Of a stretch of 64,000 nucleotides of DNA, positions 53,501 through 63,255 are shown piece after piece (within the stretch, counting starts at the first letter, position 1; the number at the start of each line of letters is the position of its first letter). A program made the position numbers and the translations under genes. Source of the DNA: Limnephilus marmoratus (lineage: Eukaryota > Arthropoda > Insecta > Trichoptera > Limnephilidae). The stretch is taken from NCBI GenBank assembly GCA_917880885.1, contig OU862913.1, positions 7,564,001 to 7,628,000 of the forward strand, read 5' to 3'. The notes below the pieces were generated by a model. That model had not been told where the DNA came from, did no database searches, and saw nothing but the letters and a program-made list of their open reading frames with translations.

Positions 53501-55417
53501 TCTACCATCGCTCTCTCTAGAGTGCGTGGCGACGAAATCCGCTTCACACGCCTTCTCCTCGTGATTTTGAAATCTCGCAGGATTCACCTCCTCCATTTTC
53601 CAAAATTTTTCTATCTGATTAGATAATGTGTTTATTGATAAACTACAAAATTGCGGTACTGGCCTTTTTTTCTGATGAATGTTGATCGGGCCCGATATAA
53701 CCCAGCCTAATTCAGTCCTCTGCAGAGTAGGTCCGGTATCCAATCTCAGCCGATCATCTTGTAGTATATCCCAAAAGCTCTCAGCGCCTAACAGGATATC
53801 AATAGGCGCCGCTACGTTGAAATTTGGGTCCGCCATTTGTAATCCCGGCGGCAGCTTAAAGTCTTTTCTGGCCACTGTTGCTTGAGGTAGGTTTGTGGTT
53901 ATTTCCTGCAATATTAGACAAGTGATATTTTGATTATAATTTGTCCTCAGAGATTTCATTTTTATCGCAACACGTTTCTTTATATGGGTAACATTGTTGT
54001 GTATACCTAACACAGGCTTGTTTATATTTTCGCATCTCAAATTTAACTTCATTGCGAACTTTTCGCACATAAAATTGGCTTGAGCTCCAGAGTCAATTAG
54101 GACTCTTGCCTCATGCACTTTATTATTGTGACCTACTACCCCAATGATAGCAGTCGACAATAAAATTGTTTTTTCAGCCTTCGCTAAAGCTGAATGGTTT
54201 GATACTGAAACTCGTTCAGCATCCATTTGGCAGTCACCTCCTGGGTGATCTTCACCTTTATTCATGGAGTCATCGCTCGGATGCATCTCCCTGTGCAATA
54301 ACGTATTGTGGCTCTCGCTATCACAATGCTTGCATTTTAAATTAATTTTGCAATATGGGGCCGTATGTCCTAACCTCAAACATTTGAAGCAGGCACGGTA
54401 CCTCCTTATTGCGTTGGCTCTTTCTCCTGAATTTAATTTTAAAAATTTTTTACAAAAATATATTTTATGCCCTTTGTCATTACAACAAATACAATTATTG
54501 TGGGTAGCAGCTAAAAATACCGATTCCTTTTTGGGATTATTGTTGCTACCACTTGCTTTCGGGTAGGTAGGAATTTTTTTCGAATCTGAATTTAACATTA
54601 ATTCCAAAACTTGCGCACGCGAGGTCAAACATTTAAGAAATTCCTGTAATGTAGGTAGCTCATCCTGCAATGGGTTTTGTTCCCAATGCTTTCTAGAACT
54701 TGCATCCAATTTATTAGAAATTACGTATATAATTAAAGCATCCCATTGTTCGATTTTCAAGCCTAAATTTTGCAACGCTTTCAAATTTACATTAGTTTCA
54801 TCAATCAGATAACGCATGGCTACTGGATCCTCATGTTTCATCTCTTTAAGTTGAAACAGAGCTTGGATGTGTCTTTGTACGGTAGTTCGCAAATTTGCAA
54901 ACCTCTGCTGCAACAATTCAAAAGCCGATATATAATTCAGGTCTGATACCTCGAAATTGGCGATGATCTTTGCTGCATTCCCCTTTAAACAGGATTGCAG
55001 ATAATAAAACTTCTGTACATTGCTTATGGCAGTATTGTTATGAACTAATGTCTTAAATGTTTCTAGAAAATTAATCCAATTTTTGGGATCTCCGTTAAAT
55101 TCTCGTAACTGAAGGTTGGGTAACTTGATTTCTAATTTGGGAGTCTCTACAGACTGAATTGCTCCTTTAGCAGTCGCCAAGGTTGAATAATATTGATTTT
55201 CAAAATTCTCTCTTTGCAAATTATTATCAATTTCGTTGGAATCCGGAAGACTTTCGATTTGTTCCTGGACCTCTTCGAAATCATCAATTATTTTTTCAAT
55301 TCTCGCATAGCGAATTTTAATTTCGTTAACTGATAATGCGTTTAATGAATCCGCAAATCTCGTGAGTTTACCTTTCAACACTCCGCGTTTGTTAATCAAC
55401 GATTTTAAATTATCCAT
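50510..55417 (-). CDS. BEL element 2 Gag-Pol polyprotein
   Basis: One 1635-codon frame from ATG 55417 (MDNLKSLINKRGVLKGKL). In order: a helical N-terminus; capsid-like Gag with FNGDPKNWINFLETF (about 108-122); zinc knuckles CICCNDKGHK, CFKCLRLGHTAPYC and CKHCDSESH (about 309-375); protease VLIDSGAQANF (about 439-449); RT with VVFDGSAKTSTG, MTADIEKMYRQI and catalytic FYMDDLLTG (about 846-854); RNase H with HGFCDASQKAFGA and LPKLELCSALLLAKLI; integrase with KCVVCFRY, FSVMDVDYAG, KAVHLEL, FSDNATTF and APNHGGLWEAAVK; and the C-terminal ILMEDNMPPALWK. It makes particles, copies RNA and integrates. Odd point: the usual integrase His pair and HPIILP stretch before KCVVC are replaced by unrelated-looking sequence (LNLCLMEVLICASGRLKL), so integrase may be impaired by a small deletion. 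Confidence 0.93.
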   Translation of the reverse strand: MDNLKSLINKRGVLKGKLTRFADSLNALSVNEIKIRYARIEKIIDDFEEVQEQIESLPDSNEIDNNLQRENFENQYYSTLATAKGAIQSVETPKLEIKLPNLQLREFNGDPKNWINFLETFKTLVHNNTAISNVQKFYYLQSCLKGNAAKIIANFEVSDLNYISAFELLQQRFANLRTTVQRHIQALFQLKEMKHEDPVAMRYLIDETNVNLKALQNLGLKIEQWDALIIYVISNKLDASSRKHWEQNPLQDELPTLQEFLKCLTSRAQVLELMLNSDSKKIPTYPKASGSNNNPKKESVFLAATHNNCICCNDKGHKIYFCKKFLKLNSGERANAIRRYRACFKCLRLGHTAPYCKINLKCKHCDSESHNTLLHREMHPSDDSMNKGEDHPGGDCQMDAERVSVSNHSALAKAEKTILLSTAIIGVVGHNNKVHEARVLIDSGAQANFMCEKFAMKLNLRCENINKPVLGIHNNVTHIKKRVAIKMKSLRTNYNQNITCLILQEITTNLPQATVARKDFKLPPGLQMADPNFNVAAPIDILLGAESFWDILQDDRLRLDTGPTLQRTELGWVISGPINIHQKKRPVPQFCSLSINTLSNQIEKFWKMEEVNPARFQNHEEKACEADFVATHSRESDGRYVVSLPRRPCVSQLGDSLKTAEKRFKHLEKKFLINPELKLQYVQFMQEYEQLGHMELCDKWRGDEQSYFLPHHAVIKEASTTTKVRVVFDGSAKTSTGISLNDALMVGAVIQKDLYSHLLRFRIHRYVMTADIEKMYRQINVCAEDRSLQKIVWRESQEEELRHYKLKTVTYGLGSSSFLATRCLRQIGMDNKVNFPVASQVIENDFYMDDLLTGGDDLEVCFQLKKQISDILLSAGMTLRKWRSNILELSSGRSQGEIAKQGNCEKMITDNSKNEKILGLIWNNELDYLSYEITKPSGKTESKRQTLSCIASTFDPLGLLGPIVVVAKLIMQKLWQSKASWDDILPDEILLPWRAYLDQLSQLNVLKIPRGVISGTPKTIQLHGFCDASQKAFGACAYIVSTDSEGKRHAQLVTSKSRVAPLKCISLPKLELCSALLLAKLIKNIKLTLSIEESATYYWCDSTIALCWLRGQPARWNTFVANRVAEIQEISDPTQWRHVSSSENAADILSRGTTAERLVSTSIWWKGPSWLTEDVSTWPVSKMSCLDPPEIKSKNVLLVTDTQEWDIFEKFLSLTKLKGVIAQALRFINNCCNPKHKTYGSRLKTLNLCLMEVLICASGRLKLATYLYWQIFGRNNVKRILHKCVVCFRYRLQVCRQILGNIPVERITPSRPFSVMDVDYAGRIDTKAGALRKSPLLKSYLCIFVCFSTKAVHLELVTDLSSDAFLNCLKRFIARRGQPEKIFSDNATTFRGASNKLKELYASLRLNNDKIHRFLADKGISWSFIPPRAPNHGGLWEAAVKSTKFHLYRITKNNPLQFELLYTLLCQIEACLNSRPLTSLSDDVDDLLPLTPNHFLMGRDASVIPELDVRELPENRLSKYQKLNALIQNFWFRWKRDYLAELQKRTKWQANNQKAIKKDDLVILMEDNMPPALWKMARILSTHPGPDGVVRVVTLKTAQGTFVRPITKICLMPIESNLDPNFPTRQITDLPKVTA

Positions 55418-55852
55418 TTTTTATACGTTTGACAATAATTCAACACAACAAATTCTAAAAATGTTCCTTAAAAAATAATTTCTGTGCAATAATCGCGTAG
55501 AAAACCGTAGTAACCAATTCAAGCTATGAACAATGACAGAATCTTACAATAATCATCTTCTAAAACAATTAACCTAAAATAATTCGCATGACTTGCATTT
55601 ACACTGCGGGTAGTTAGTTTTTTTTGTTTTTAAATAAGTACATTGACACACAAAAAATAGCACTTGTTTGAACAGGAATTCACGAAATAGAAGGAAATAA
55701 TGGGCAGGGGATACTTATATTGATGTCGATCCTTGTTCTTCATGTTTTCATCTTTTCATCTCTCTGGATTTTTGGATAGCTCGCTGGTTCATTTTATTGT
55801 TTCCTTTTAATGCCTTAATCCGATCGTAAGGTAGATCCGGCTCGAAGGACCA
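55418..55852 (-). other. BEL element 2 leader and tRNA-Tyr primer site
   Basis: TGGTCCTTCGAGCCGGATC (inverse of 55834-55852) follows the 5' LTR with no spacer and matches the 3' end of tRNA-Tyr. The rest of the leader is AT-rich and non-coding. Confidence 0.8.
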
Positions 55853-56281
55853 TGTTATAAATTGATAATTCAGCAGAAGGACATCAAGTAAAAACATCTG
55901 GTTTCAATGGAGGAATTCCTGGTTTTATTCACAAAGCACATTTGCTACAATAATTTGTCCCGACCCGACAAAACACTAAATTTGGTCACTTTGACCACTT
56001 GCTAGACAATGCTAGCTGTTTAAAGGAGATCCACGAATTAAGAGAGAGTTAAACTAGAAAGGCAGACTATTTATAATAAGTTTTCTAACACAATCAAAAT
56101 AAACAACACTTTCGTGTCACCATAACACATTATACGATATAAAAAACCAGAGATCTACTTTACCGTCTAGTGTTTACCTTTAGTTTCGAATTACGTCGCT
56201 AATCTGTAAAATCCCATATTAACTGACAATAGGCTACAAAAATACGCCGCTAGATGGCAGTAGTCTTCACTCTTTTTAACA
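55853..56281 (-). repeat. BEL element 2, 5' LTR
   Basis: In plus orientation TGTTATAAATTGATAATTCA to CTTTTTAACA. It shows about 1-2 percent difference from the 3' LTR, indicating an older insertion than BEL element 1 or the gypsy element. Confidence 0.92.
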
Positions 56282-56440
56282 ATAGTATTAAATGTGTGCA
56301 TATTCTTCTTTCTGAAAATTTCAATACAGACATTTTATCCATGAGGTAATTGTAATCAATGTTTAGTATAGGAATATGCAATTTATAGTTTATAAACTTT
56401 AGAAACTTCCGTTGAATCTTGTCAATGGCCAATAATATTG
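56282..56440 (-). pseudogene. Non-LTR reverse transcriptase C-terminal scrap
   Basis: Minus strand: MAIDKIQRKFLKFINYKL, HIPILNIDYNYLMDKMSVLK and SERRICTHLILL. This is the IE-IQ-RFLR to L-RR segment at the C-terminus of jockey/I-type RTs. It is cut off where BEL element 2 begins. It is similar in type to 4720-5060. Confidence 0.65.
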
Positions 56441-56867
56441 GCTATAATATAGAATCTATTTGTCAATAATATTGGCAAATAGATTCCCGAACTTGTTATC
56501 GATTGGTAGGTTGCACCGACTACCACGAAGTTGTTCATTAGAGCGTGCCTTGGCGTAAATTAAAGCTCAAAGTTCGCTCAGTTTGACTTGGAACAACGGC
56601 CGTTATAATAAGTGTAGTTGCAAGCAATATGAATAGCGCTATTAATACTCGGGTACAAAATATCACCATCAGAACTTACCAGTCACTATCACAAGCACGG
56701 GACGATTGTTTTAACTGGGTGGGTTTAACTATGTAAAAGTGAAACTGGAAAACAAGATCTTGTGCGATGGTAAAATCACATGTCCAATGTGTCTAATGAA
56801 TGTCAAACAGTGAGGTTATACAGAGACAATAAAATGGCGCAATACACTAGAAAAACTTGAAGTGTTA
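56441..56867. other. Spacer
   Basis: No gene seen. A small inverted motif (CTATTTGTCAATAATATTGG / CCAATAATATTGGC region) lies at about 56425-56485. Confidence 0.4.
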
Positions 56868-57036
56868 GGCTACGTTCGCACAGGCAGGTGGCTGGCTTAG
56901 CGCCTAGAGCCTATAAGTGGCAAAAAACCAACACGTTGGTTTACCTGGATACACGCTAAGCGGCTATCCATCGGCTATCTGCTACCTATCTAGGCTCTAG
57001 GTGCTAAGCAAGCCGCCTGCCTATGCGGACGTAGCC
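56868..57036. mobile_element. 169-bp PIF/Harbinger-like MITE
   Basis: GGCTACGTTCGCACAGGCAG and its imperfect inverse (CTGCCTATGCGGACGTAGCC) are flanked by TTA on both sides (56865-56867, 57037-57039), the PIF/Harbinger duplication. The inner part is also self-complementary (TAGCGCCTAGAGCC / GGCTCTAGGTGCTA). Confidence 0.8.
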
Positions 57037-57084
57037 TTAATTTTCTAAGTAGGTACTCAACTAACCTATAAACCTACTTTTCGT

Positions 57085-57250
57085 TATTTGTTTTTGGGGT
57101 GTTATGCCGTGTTGCGCTACCTCCTTCTTTAGCCAACGTTTCGGACATCGTTGCAGTGTTCATCATCAGGGCAGATCCGGTGGATCTGCCTGATCTGGTC
57201 TGGTGAAAATGCTTTTGGCCGTGAAAATCTTAAAACTTATCCTATAAACC
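57085..57250 (-). repeat. Repeat with GAAACGTTGGCTAAAG core
   Basis: On the minus strand CTGATGATGAACACTGCAAC, GATGTCCGAAACGTTGGCT and GGTAGCGCAACACGGCATAA match one arm of the foldback at 62207-62407. CAGATCC..GGATCTG forms a small hairpin at about 57175-57200. Confidence 0.7.
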
Positions 57251-57436
57251 TACTTGTCATTATGCGGAATCGTAAGAAAATGGCCTCACAGCGAATGTGA
57301 AGAATTTGTCAAAAGTTATTGTAAATGCATTATTTTGTTTCCTCGTGGACAGAAATACGTATTCCTTATTGTAATAATTAATCTGACAGAAAGTTTGTTT
57401 TAATAAAAATTATCAACGTGTTTCAAAATAAATGGA

Positions 57437-57776
57437 TAACTAACTAGCTAACCATCACGCCGTTTCTCCGCAGGGGTAGGCAGAGAGGACGGACCGCCAA
57501 ACAACTCGTTCTTGGCACACACTCTGTGCCACGCTCACATTCATACATCGTCTCATACATTCTCTTCTATTATTCTGACATTTGACATGGCCCGACTCAA
57601 GTATCTGATTCACTTGATCGTGCCACGTCTTCCTCGGGCGTCCCCGACTTCTTCTACCATTCACATTCGCGTCGTATATTCTTATTACACTACTTTCTTC
57701 GTTCATTCGCTCTACATGCCCAAACCATCTGAGAGTCCCTTTCTTAATCTTACTCATTATGCTTACATCAGCTTGC
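57437..57776 (-). pseudogene. RTE-type retrotransposon 3' end, copy 1
   Basis: The minus strand encodes KIKKGTLRWFGHVERMNEE, GRRSRGRPRKTWHDQVNQIL and WRSVLSAYPCGETA, the C-terminus of an RTE-type RT (WFGHV-RM, GRR-RGRPRKTW). The stop is almost at the element end, followed by ~10 bases and a GTTAG-type tail. This copy is 5'-truncated with small changes. Confidence 0.82.
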
Positions 57777-57836
57777 CGACTGAACTTAGCAGCCTAATAG
57801 CCCTATGATTCCCACATTCCATACGTGACCAGAGTG

Positions 57837-58311
57837 GCGGATTATCCCTAAGACAAAGTAGGCACGTGCCTAGCCTGGGGGCGCGAGGTTACGAAGGGGC
57901 GCCGATTTTTAAACAAACAAAATCCCAGAGAGGAAAGACCATCAAACAACTCAGTATCACACACACTTCTTGCTTCATTCGCATTCGTAAATCTGTACTG
58001 GAGGAATACTGCGGGTAGGAGATACTTTCAAACGTGCGCTCTTTAAAATGATTTGTCGGTACACGGTCGATGTACTGTCTCTTGGCGTGGTTCAACTTTA
58101 TTTAAGTATTTAAGTCACTTGATCATGCCATGCCTTCCTTGGCTTTCCCTGACTTCTTCCACAATTCGCTTCGCATCATATCAGTTATTTTTAATGCCCT
58201 CACCAAATAACTGTACCCTTGGGGGTTGACACTCGGTCGGGTATCACCCCCCCCCCCCCCTCCCTCGTGTTGCACCCGGAGCGGGCCTCCACCCCTAGCA
58301 ACGCCACTGAA
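57837..58311. mobile_element. hAT-like ends around an old RTE fragment
   Basis: AGTGGCGGATTATCCCTAAG at the left and CTAGCAACGCCACTG at the right are hAT-type ends, but they do not match each other, so they may be from two elements. Between them 57930-58180 is a diverged minus-strand RTE copy (GACCATCAAACAACTCAGTA; CTTGATCATGCCATGCCTTC). A C run of 14 is at 58248-58261. Confidence 0.5.
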
Positions 58312-58494
58312 TGTACCTTTTAATCGCATCCACCAAGTGTACTTGAAATAATTTTATCACTAAATGGCGCTATAAAAAATTTGGAAATCATTATTATTTT
58401 TATCGGCCTGGTATTCTATCCGGATCTCTACAATACTGTCTTACCTTAAATATTCCTACATGGTTTTACGACACATACTTTTTTTACATTAGCT
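58312..58494. other. Spacer
   Basis: No recognised feature. AT-rich sequence with no gene or repeat that I can name. Confidence 0.4.
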
Positions 58495-58980
58495 CCACTG
58501 AATAGGGCTGAGGAAACTAATTTTCCTAAGGTTTTCCTGTTGAGCAACACCTTACTCCACTATGTTTCACAAGCTGTCTCATGGTGGGGTTTAGTTTAGT
58601 TCCACACAGGAGGCCCTGAGAAAAGTAATTCTCATCGGGGCCTAAGTCATCTTTGAGAATGATGTGTGGAGGGTCTTTTCAGGAAAGGAAGGAGTGGAAG
58701 TACTGGGTTGGAAAGAGTAATATGAGTGGGTATGAATCTGGGGGTCAATGTGTCCAAGAGTGACGGATTTATGAATCCATCCCTCCCACTGCTGTGCAAG
58801 ACGATGTTGGAGTACGGCTGGAGACGTCATAGGGACTTCCTCAATCATTCTCTCCCGATCAGGCCTGCCATGCAGCTTGTGGCAGACGCGTCCACCGCCA
58901 AGACCTAGACAAACCTAACCCCCATAAACCCGGGTACTCGGGGTGAACTATGGCAGGGGTGTTGGTTATCCAATAAATTG
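58495..58980 (-). repeat. R-family repeat, long inverted copy
   Basis: This is the longest copy: TTAGCTCCACTGAATAGGG, a second AGTTCCACACAGGAGGCCCT block, CGATCAGGCCTGCCATGCAG, AAGACCTAGACAAACCTAAC and GGTTATCCAATAAATTG. No coding capacity is apparent. Confidence 0.78.
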
Positions 58981-59189
58981 TTCAATATAAATTTTACCAT
59001 AGGAGCCGATTTTTTTACATGTACAATGTATTTAATGTACACAAATTCTGCAGAAATTTATAACTGCCCTCGGAAAGCAAGAAAGGTATCCTTTGACTTG
59101 CGTCGGCAGAGGATGTCGAATTTTTACTTCGTGTTCAGAACACAAAGATTGATTCTGTGTAAATAATAGTAACACAATATTTCGATATA

Positions 59190-59830
59190 TTTTAAACACA
59201 AAACATTTTTAAATTAAATCAGTATGCTGAGAATTGAAACCACAATCAGGACGTGAAAATTATTTTTCTTTGATTCTGCAGCCCATACAAAGTCTGGAAC
59301 TAGATTTTTATAACTGCACTTCAAATAATAGAATGGTTTCCTTCGAAATGTACTAGCAGATTAATCCACAACTGAAATCGTTACATTCGGTACAAAAATC
59401 TGGTTCTAAATAAGGAGTGAATCTGTATGCGAGCCCACGAATTTAGTAAGTATTGCTCTCATAAAAATTTTAACCAACTCGTACCATTAGAACGGTTTTC
59501 TCCAATCAAATCTCAAAAGTCAACAATAATATGCTAACGCATTTCGAAGATTAATATTCCTAACTGGAATTTTGACAAACCATTCCGACATGAAACTGGT
59601 AAAAATTGTGAATCTGAATGCCCAGCTTTAATTGATATTACACTCTGAACTCAAAAAATAGCTTATATCCGATTTTCGGACTTGAAACAGATGGATAGTT
59701 TCTTTCGAAATACATGAACAGATGAATCTGCAACAAAAATTTGCATTATGGACACAAAAGTAGTTTTAACAAAAGAATGGATCTGAGTAGGAGTCCGCCA
59801 ACGTAAATTATATTATACTCAGAACTCGGG
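59190..59830 (-). repeat. Zinc-finger-derived repeats, tract H (old)
   Basis: Inverse phrases such as GAATCTGTATGCG, TCTTTGATTCTGCAGCCCAT and TTCGAAATGTACTAGCAGAT match other tracts with more divergence. A hAT end of the 2098 family lies 0.8 kb to the right (60619-60681), so this tract may also have been inside a hAT element. Confidence 0.5.
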
Positions 59831-60077
59831 ATTGGTTTTTAAGCATTTTACAGCAAATTTTTATCTGTTATATTTTTTTTACTATTTAAAAAAATTAACA
59901 ATGAACAGTTTTATTTTTATACTTATATAGATTTTTTATGGCAGAAGTGTGGCCGTGTGTAAAGAAAGCACCTCACACATTTTTCCTTTCTGAATTTTTT
60001 TTTGAGTTGTCAACAATACTGACATATTTATAAATATTAATTTCACTAGGTATCGTATAATAATAAGAACTAAAAAA

Positions 60078-60478
60078 ACTAACTAACTAACCATCACGCC
60101 GTTTCTCCGCAGGGGTAGGCAGAGAGGACGGACCGCCAAACAACTCGATCTTGGCACACACTCCTTGCCTCGTTCACATTCATACATCGTCTCATACATG
60201 CTCTTCTATTATTCCGACTCTTCACATGGCCTGACTCAAGTATCTGATTCACTTGGTCATGCCATGTCTTCCTCGGGCGTCCCCGACTTCTTCTTCCATT
60301 CACATTTGCGTCATATATTTCCTTACACTTTACACTCCTTTCCTCGTTCATTCGCTCTACATGCCCAAACCATCTGAGTGTCCCTTTTTTAATCTTACTC
60401 ATCACGCTTACATCAGCCTTGCATTCTTCGCGGATCTCCACATTTCTCACAAGATCGTACATTGTTTTACCACACATA
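60078..60478 (-). pseudogene. RTE-type retrotransposon 3' end, copy 2
   Basis: The longest of three copies: a 127-codon minus-strand frame from TMYDLVRNVEIREECKADVS through WFGHVERMNEERS, RGRPRKTWHDQVNQ and ARSVCQDRVVWRSVLSAYPC. It ends CGGCGTGATGG then GTTAGTTAGTTAG. It is open but 5'-truncated, with no RT core. Confidence 0.85.
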
Positions 60479-60618
60479 ATAATTAGAAATTAAAAAACTA
60501 TTTTGGAACACTTATTTATTCATATCTAAACTTGATTCTTGTGCAGACGTAGCACGTATCTGTCAGCTATGTTATAATAATTTCTGGGTTTTGTAATAAT
60601 CACTTTAAAATGGTGTTT

Positions 60619-60681
60619 TCAGCAGGCCGCACCAAATGCTCGCGGGCTGTATCAAAAGAATTTGCAGGCCGCAGGTTGTGG
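60619..60681 (-). mobile_element. hAT end fragment of the 2098 family
   Basis: The inverse reads ACAACCTGCGGCCTGCAAAT and CATTTGGTGCGGCCTGCTGA, matching 2110-2173. The terminal CAGGGGTG is lost. Confidence 0.6.
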
Positions 60682-62206
60682 CGGATATAAACGAACTACT
60701 CAGAAAGCGACTCATTGTTTGAGATACTACTTTAGAATTGTAAAGGGTTAGCAGCTGGAAACGATGTATGTCTTTGGGAAACCGGTATCCTCCAGCTAAA
60801 CTCTTTGAGATGGTTTTTAAGAGATTTTAAATCGTATATTTAAAGTCTGATCGCTTGCATTAACAGGTTGAAGTATCTATAATAGCTAGCTATAACTATT
60901 ATATAACACTCAATTATCTCGAATCTAAAAGGCCAGAAAAAAGATTCTAAATTGTCTATGATTTTATTATTGCCTATGTATAACCTACAAATATTGTTGA
61001 CACGTGCTTTTTTCACTGTCAAAGTGTCATCGTGTTTCCAAACTGTGTTTAATCCATGCAGTTAGTTATTATTCCACGCTTGTGATAGTTATTGGTAAGT
61101 ACTAATGCTTATATTCAGTTTAAGTACCGGCGTTTATTTTATTTTGATTTATGAACATTGTTTTCTTTTACCCACCTCACTACTCACTAGACAAAGTCTA
61201 TTATAATATTAATCACGCTATTCATTTTGGTAGCGGCCGTTATCCAAAATCAAACTGAACTACCAATGTTCTTTAATTTGGTTAAGGCTTAACTTACGCC
61301 AATCGATTCACCTAAATTAGGGAATCCTTTTGGTGTTTTGTTTAAGGAAAATTAAAATTGTCAATCAGACGTCTACCTTTTCCAATATAAGTGTTTCGAT
61401 AGCATTTAAAACATGCATAACCAATATTCGGCTAAAAACGATATTGCTTACCCAATAAAAGGTTTACGTTTACATGTTTAACTTTCAATACCTATGCATA
61501 TACAAAGTTAACCAATGATTGATTACGATTATCTCAATTGATTTTAAATGTCAACTCCAAGGTCGAGGTAGTAACAATAAGTATATCCTTATTTCCGAAT
61601 ATTCGTTATGCATACGATAAACATTGTTTTAACAGAATATTCCCACCAAATAAAATATACAAAGCTCACTAAAATTAGAGTTCTGCTAAAACAATAAGTA
61701 TTCTATTTCAGGTGTTTCAGGTATATTTGTTTGGGCATGAAACAATCACCATACGCTACCGCAGCAGTGCCATGGATCTAAAAAATCCGTATTATTTATG
61801 CATTAAACCGCTTACTCGTTAATACGGAATACTTTTTATCCAAACAGTTAGATTTAGCTTTATTATTACGAAAAGTGAGTATTTATGTCGGGGGAGACCA
61901 AAAAACATGCAAAAAATATGCTTTTAACACTTTAATTTTGTTAAAATTAATTCACTCGTGCGGAAACGCCATTTTTATTCATCGTTTTTATTTTAACATT
62001 TCATCAATGCTGCCAATCATAGAAAAAATATTTTTGCTTAAAACAAAGTGAATGCATCATTGACAAGTTTGTACCTGTATTTATAACAGTAGAACATGGA
62101 AAGAAATGTATTAAAATAATTACACAAACCCGCTAGACAAACCCTGCTTTGCCAAACAAACCATTCAAAACCTCGGATGTTTTTTAAAATTATAATGAAA
62201 TGCGAG
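60682..62206. other. Spacer with weak traces of a zinc-finger gene 5' region
   Basis: Mostly AT-rich. TTCAGGTGTTTCAG near 61720 and CCATACGCTACCGCAGCAGT then GCCATGGATCTAAAAAATCC near 61760-61790 resemble the acceptor, leader and start of the exon at 63048. The frame after MDLKNP ends within 16 codons, so this looks like a decayed duplicate exon. Confidence 0.45.
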
Positions 62207-62407
62207 TTTGGTTATTTGTTTTTGGGTTTTATGTCGTGTTGCGCTACCTCCTCCTTTAGCAAACATTTCGGACAGCGTTACAGTGTCCATCATCATGGCA
62301 GATGTGCCACATCTGCCCTGATGATGGACACTGTAACGCTGTCCGAAACGTTGGCTAAAGGAGGAGGTAGCGCAACACGGCATAACACCCCAAAAACAAA
62401 TAACCAT
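62207..62407. mobile_element. ~200-bp foldback element
   Basis: Two arms of about 85-95 bases face each other around GGCAGATGTGCCACATCTGCC. Each arm has GGTAGCGCAACACG, GGCTAAAG and TCCGAAACGTTGG (or inverse) and CAAAAACAAATAACC at its outer end. One arm type recurs alone at 57085-57250. Confidence 0.8.
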
Positions 62408-63047
62408 AATATTTTTGGCCGTGAAAATCTAAAATCATATCCAAATGCGAGTTTATTTTAGAGAATTTATTTTATAAGATTGGTACTTCCGACAAATGTC
62501 ATATTTGATTGTCTATTAGTTAAAAAAGGAACATTCCGTATTATCCGTGCATCAAACTTCGACAACACGAACGTTCCGTATTATCCTTGAGGTGGACTAA
62601 CTGCAATATTACCAAATCCGTAAACTGTTTCTATCAATACGGAACAGGGTCCTGCTCTTAATAACACAAATAACTTTGGCGGAGCAGATTGTTGTAAACA
62701 CGTCCCTACATAATATTGGTAGCATACAGTTTTTAAATTGCATTGATTAAAATACTCGCATCATATGAACACTTATTTCCGTTATTCTGTTAAAAGCGGA
62801 ATGGCGGATCCGAAATAAGGTAATACCGGTTTATCTTCAGAGATATATATTGTATACATTGTATTGAGTTATTTGACTATTTGATGGAAATTCTCTCAAC
62901 CTTTATCAATTGTAAAATGCTAGCTTAATATACAATCATGATAATTATTATATCCTTGTTTTAAAATATGAGCTAGGTATATGTATAACACTTCAATGTT
63001 TTGGCAAAACATTCAATTATTAAGTTTCCGTTATAAAAATGTTCCAG

Positions 63048-63255
63048 AGATTAATGTTTTGGCTTGAACCAATTACCTAACGCTACCACAGCAGGGCCAT
63101 GGATCTACTAAATCCTGTTGAGACTCTTAACATCAAAACGGAACCAGGGTCCCAGGAAGAAGGCGGAGATGTAATGCCGTATACTGATATAGATTTCGAT
63201 CTCCAAGATGTAAAGAAGGAATGTTTGCAATATGCGGAGATTACTGAGACAGCCA
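63048..63255 (+). CDS. First coding exon of a zinc-finger paralogue (partial gene)
   Basis: After an acceptor (GTTCCAG) and a short leader, ATG 63099 opens MDLLNPVETLNIKTEPGSQE, then GGDVMPYTDIDFDLQDVKKE and CLQYAEITETA, ending at a GTAAGT donor at 63256. It aligns with the acidic exon at 48639-48794 (IKTEPG against IKAEPG, DVKKECL in both). The coding part is 63099-63255. Zinc-finger exons would lie beyond the window; an RTE copy sits in the intron. A possible non-coding first exon with donor TTATTGGTAAGT is near 61090, only suggestive. Confidence 0.75.

Larger units (their letters stand above)
49375..56281 (-). mobile_element. BEL/Pao element 2, nearly complete
   Basis: LTRs of 428 and 429 bp (49375-49802, 55853-56281) differ at about six positions by eye. 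On the minus strand the primer site directly follows the 5' LTR, and one polyprotein frame fills the interior. The flanks GTACC and ATAGT do not match, so the usual 5-bp duplication is missing. The right flank is a non-LTR RT fragment and the left flank an R repeat. Confidence 0.93.

Noticed and set aside
57837..58311. One complete hAT element
   Set aside because: The two hAT-like ends do not match each other, so a single-element call is not supported.
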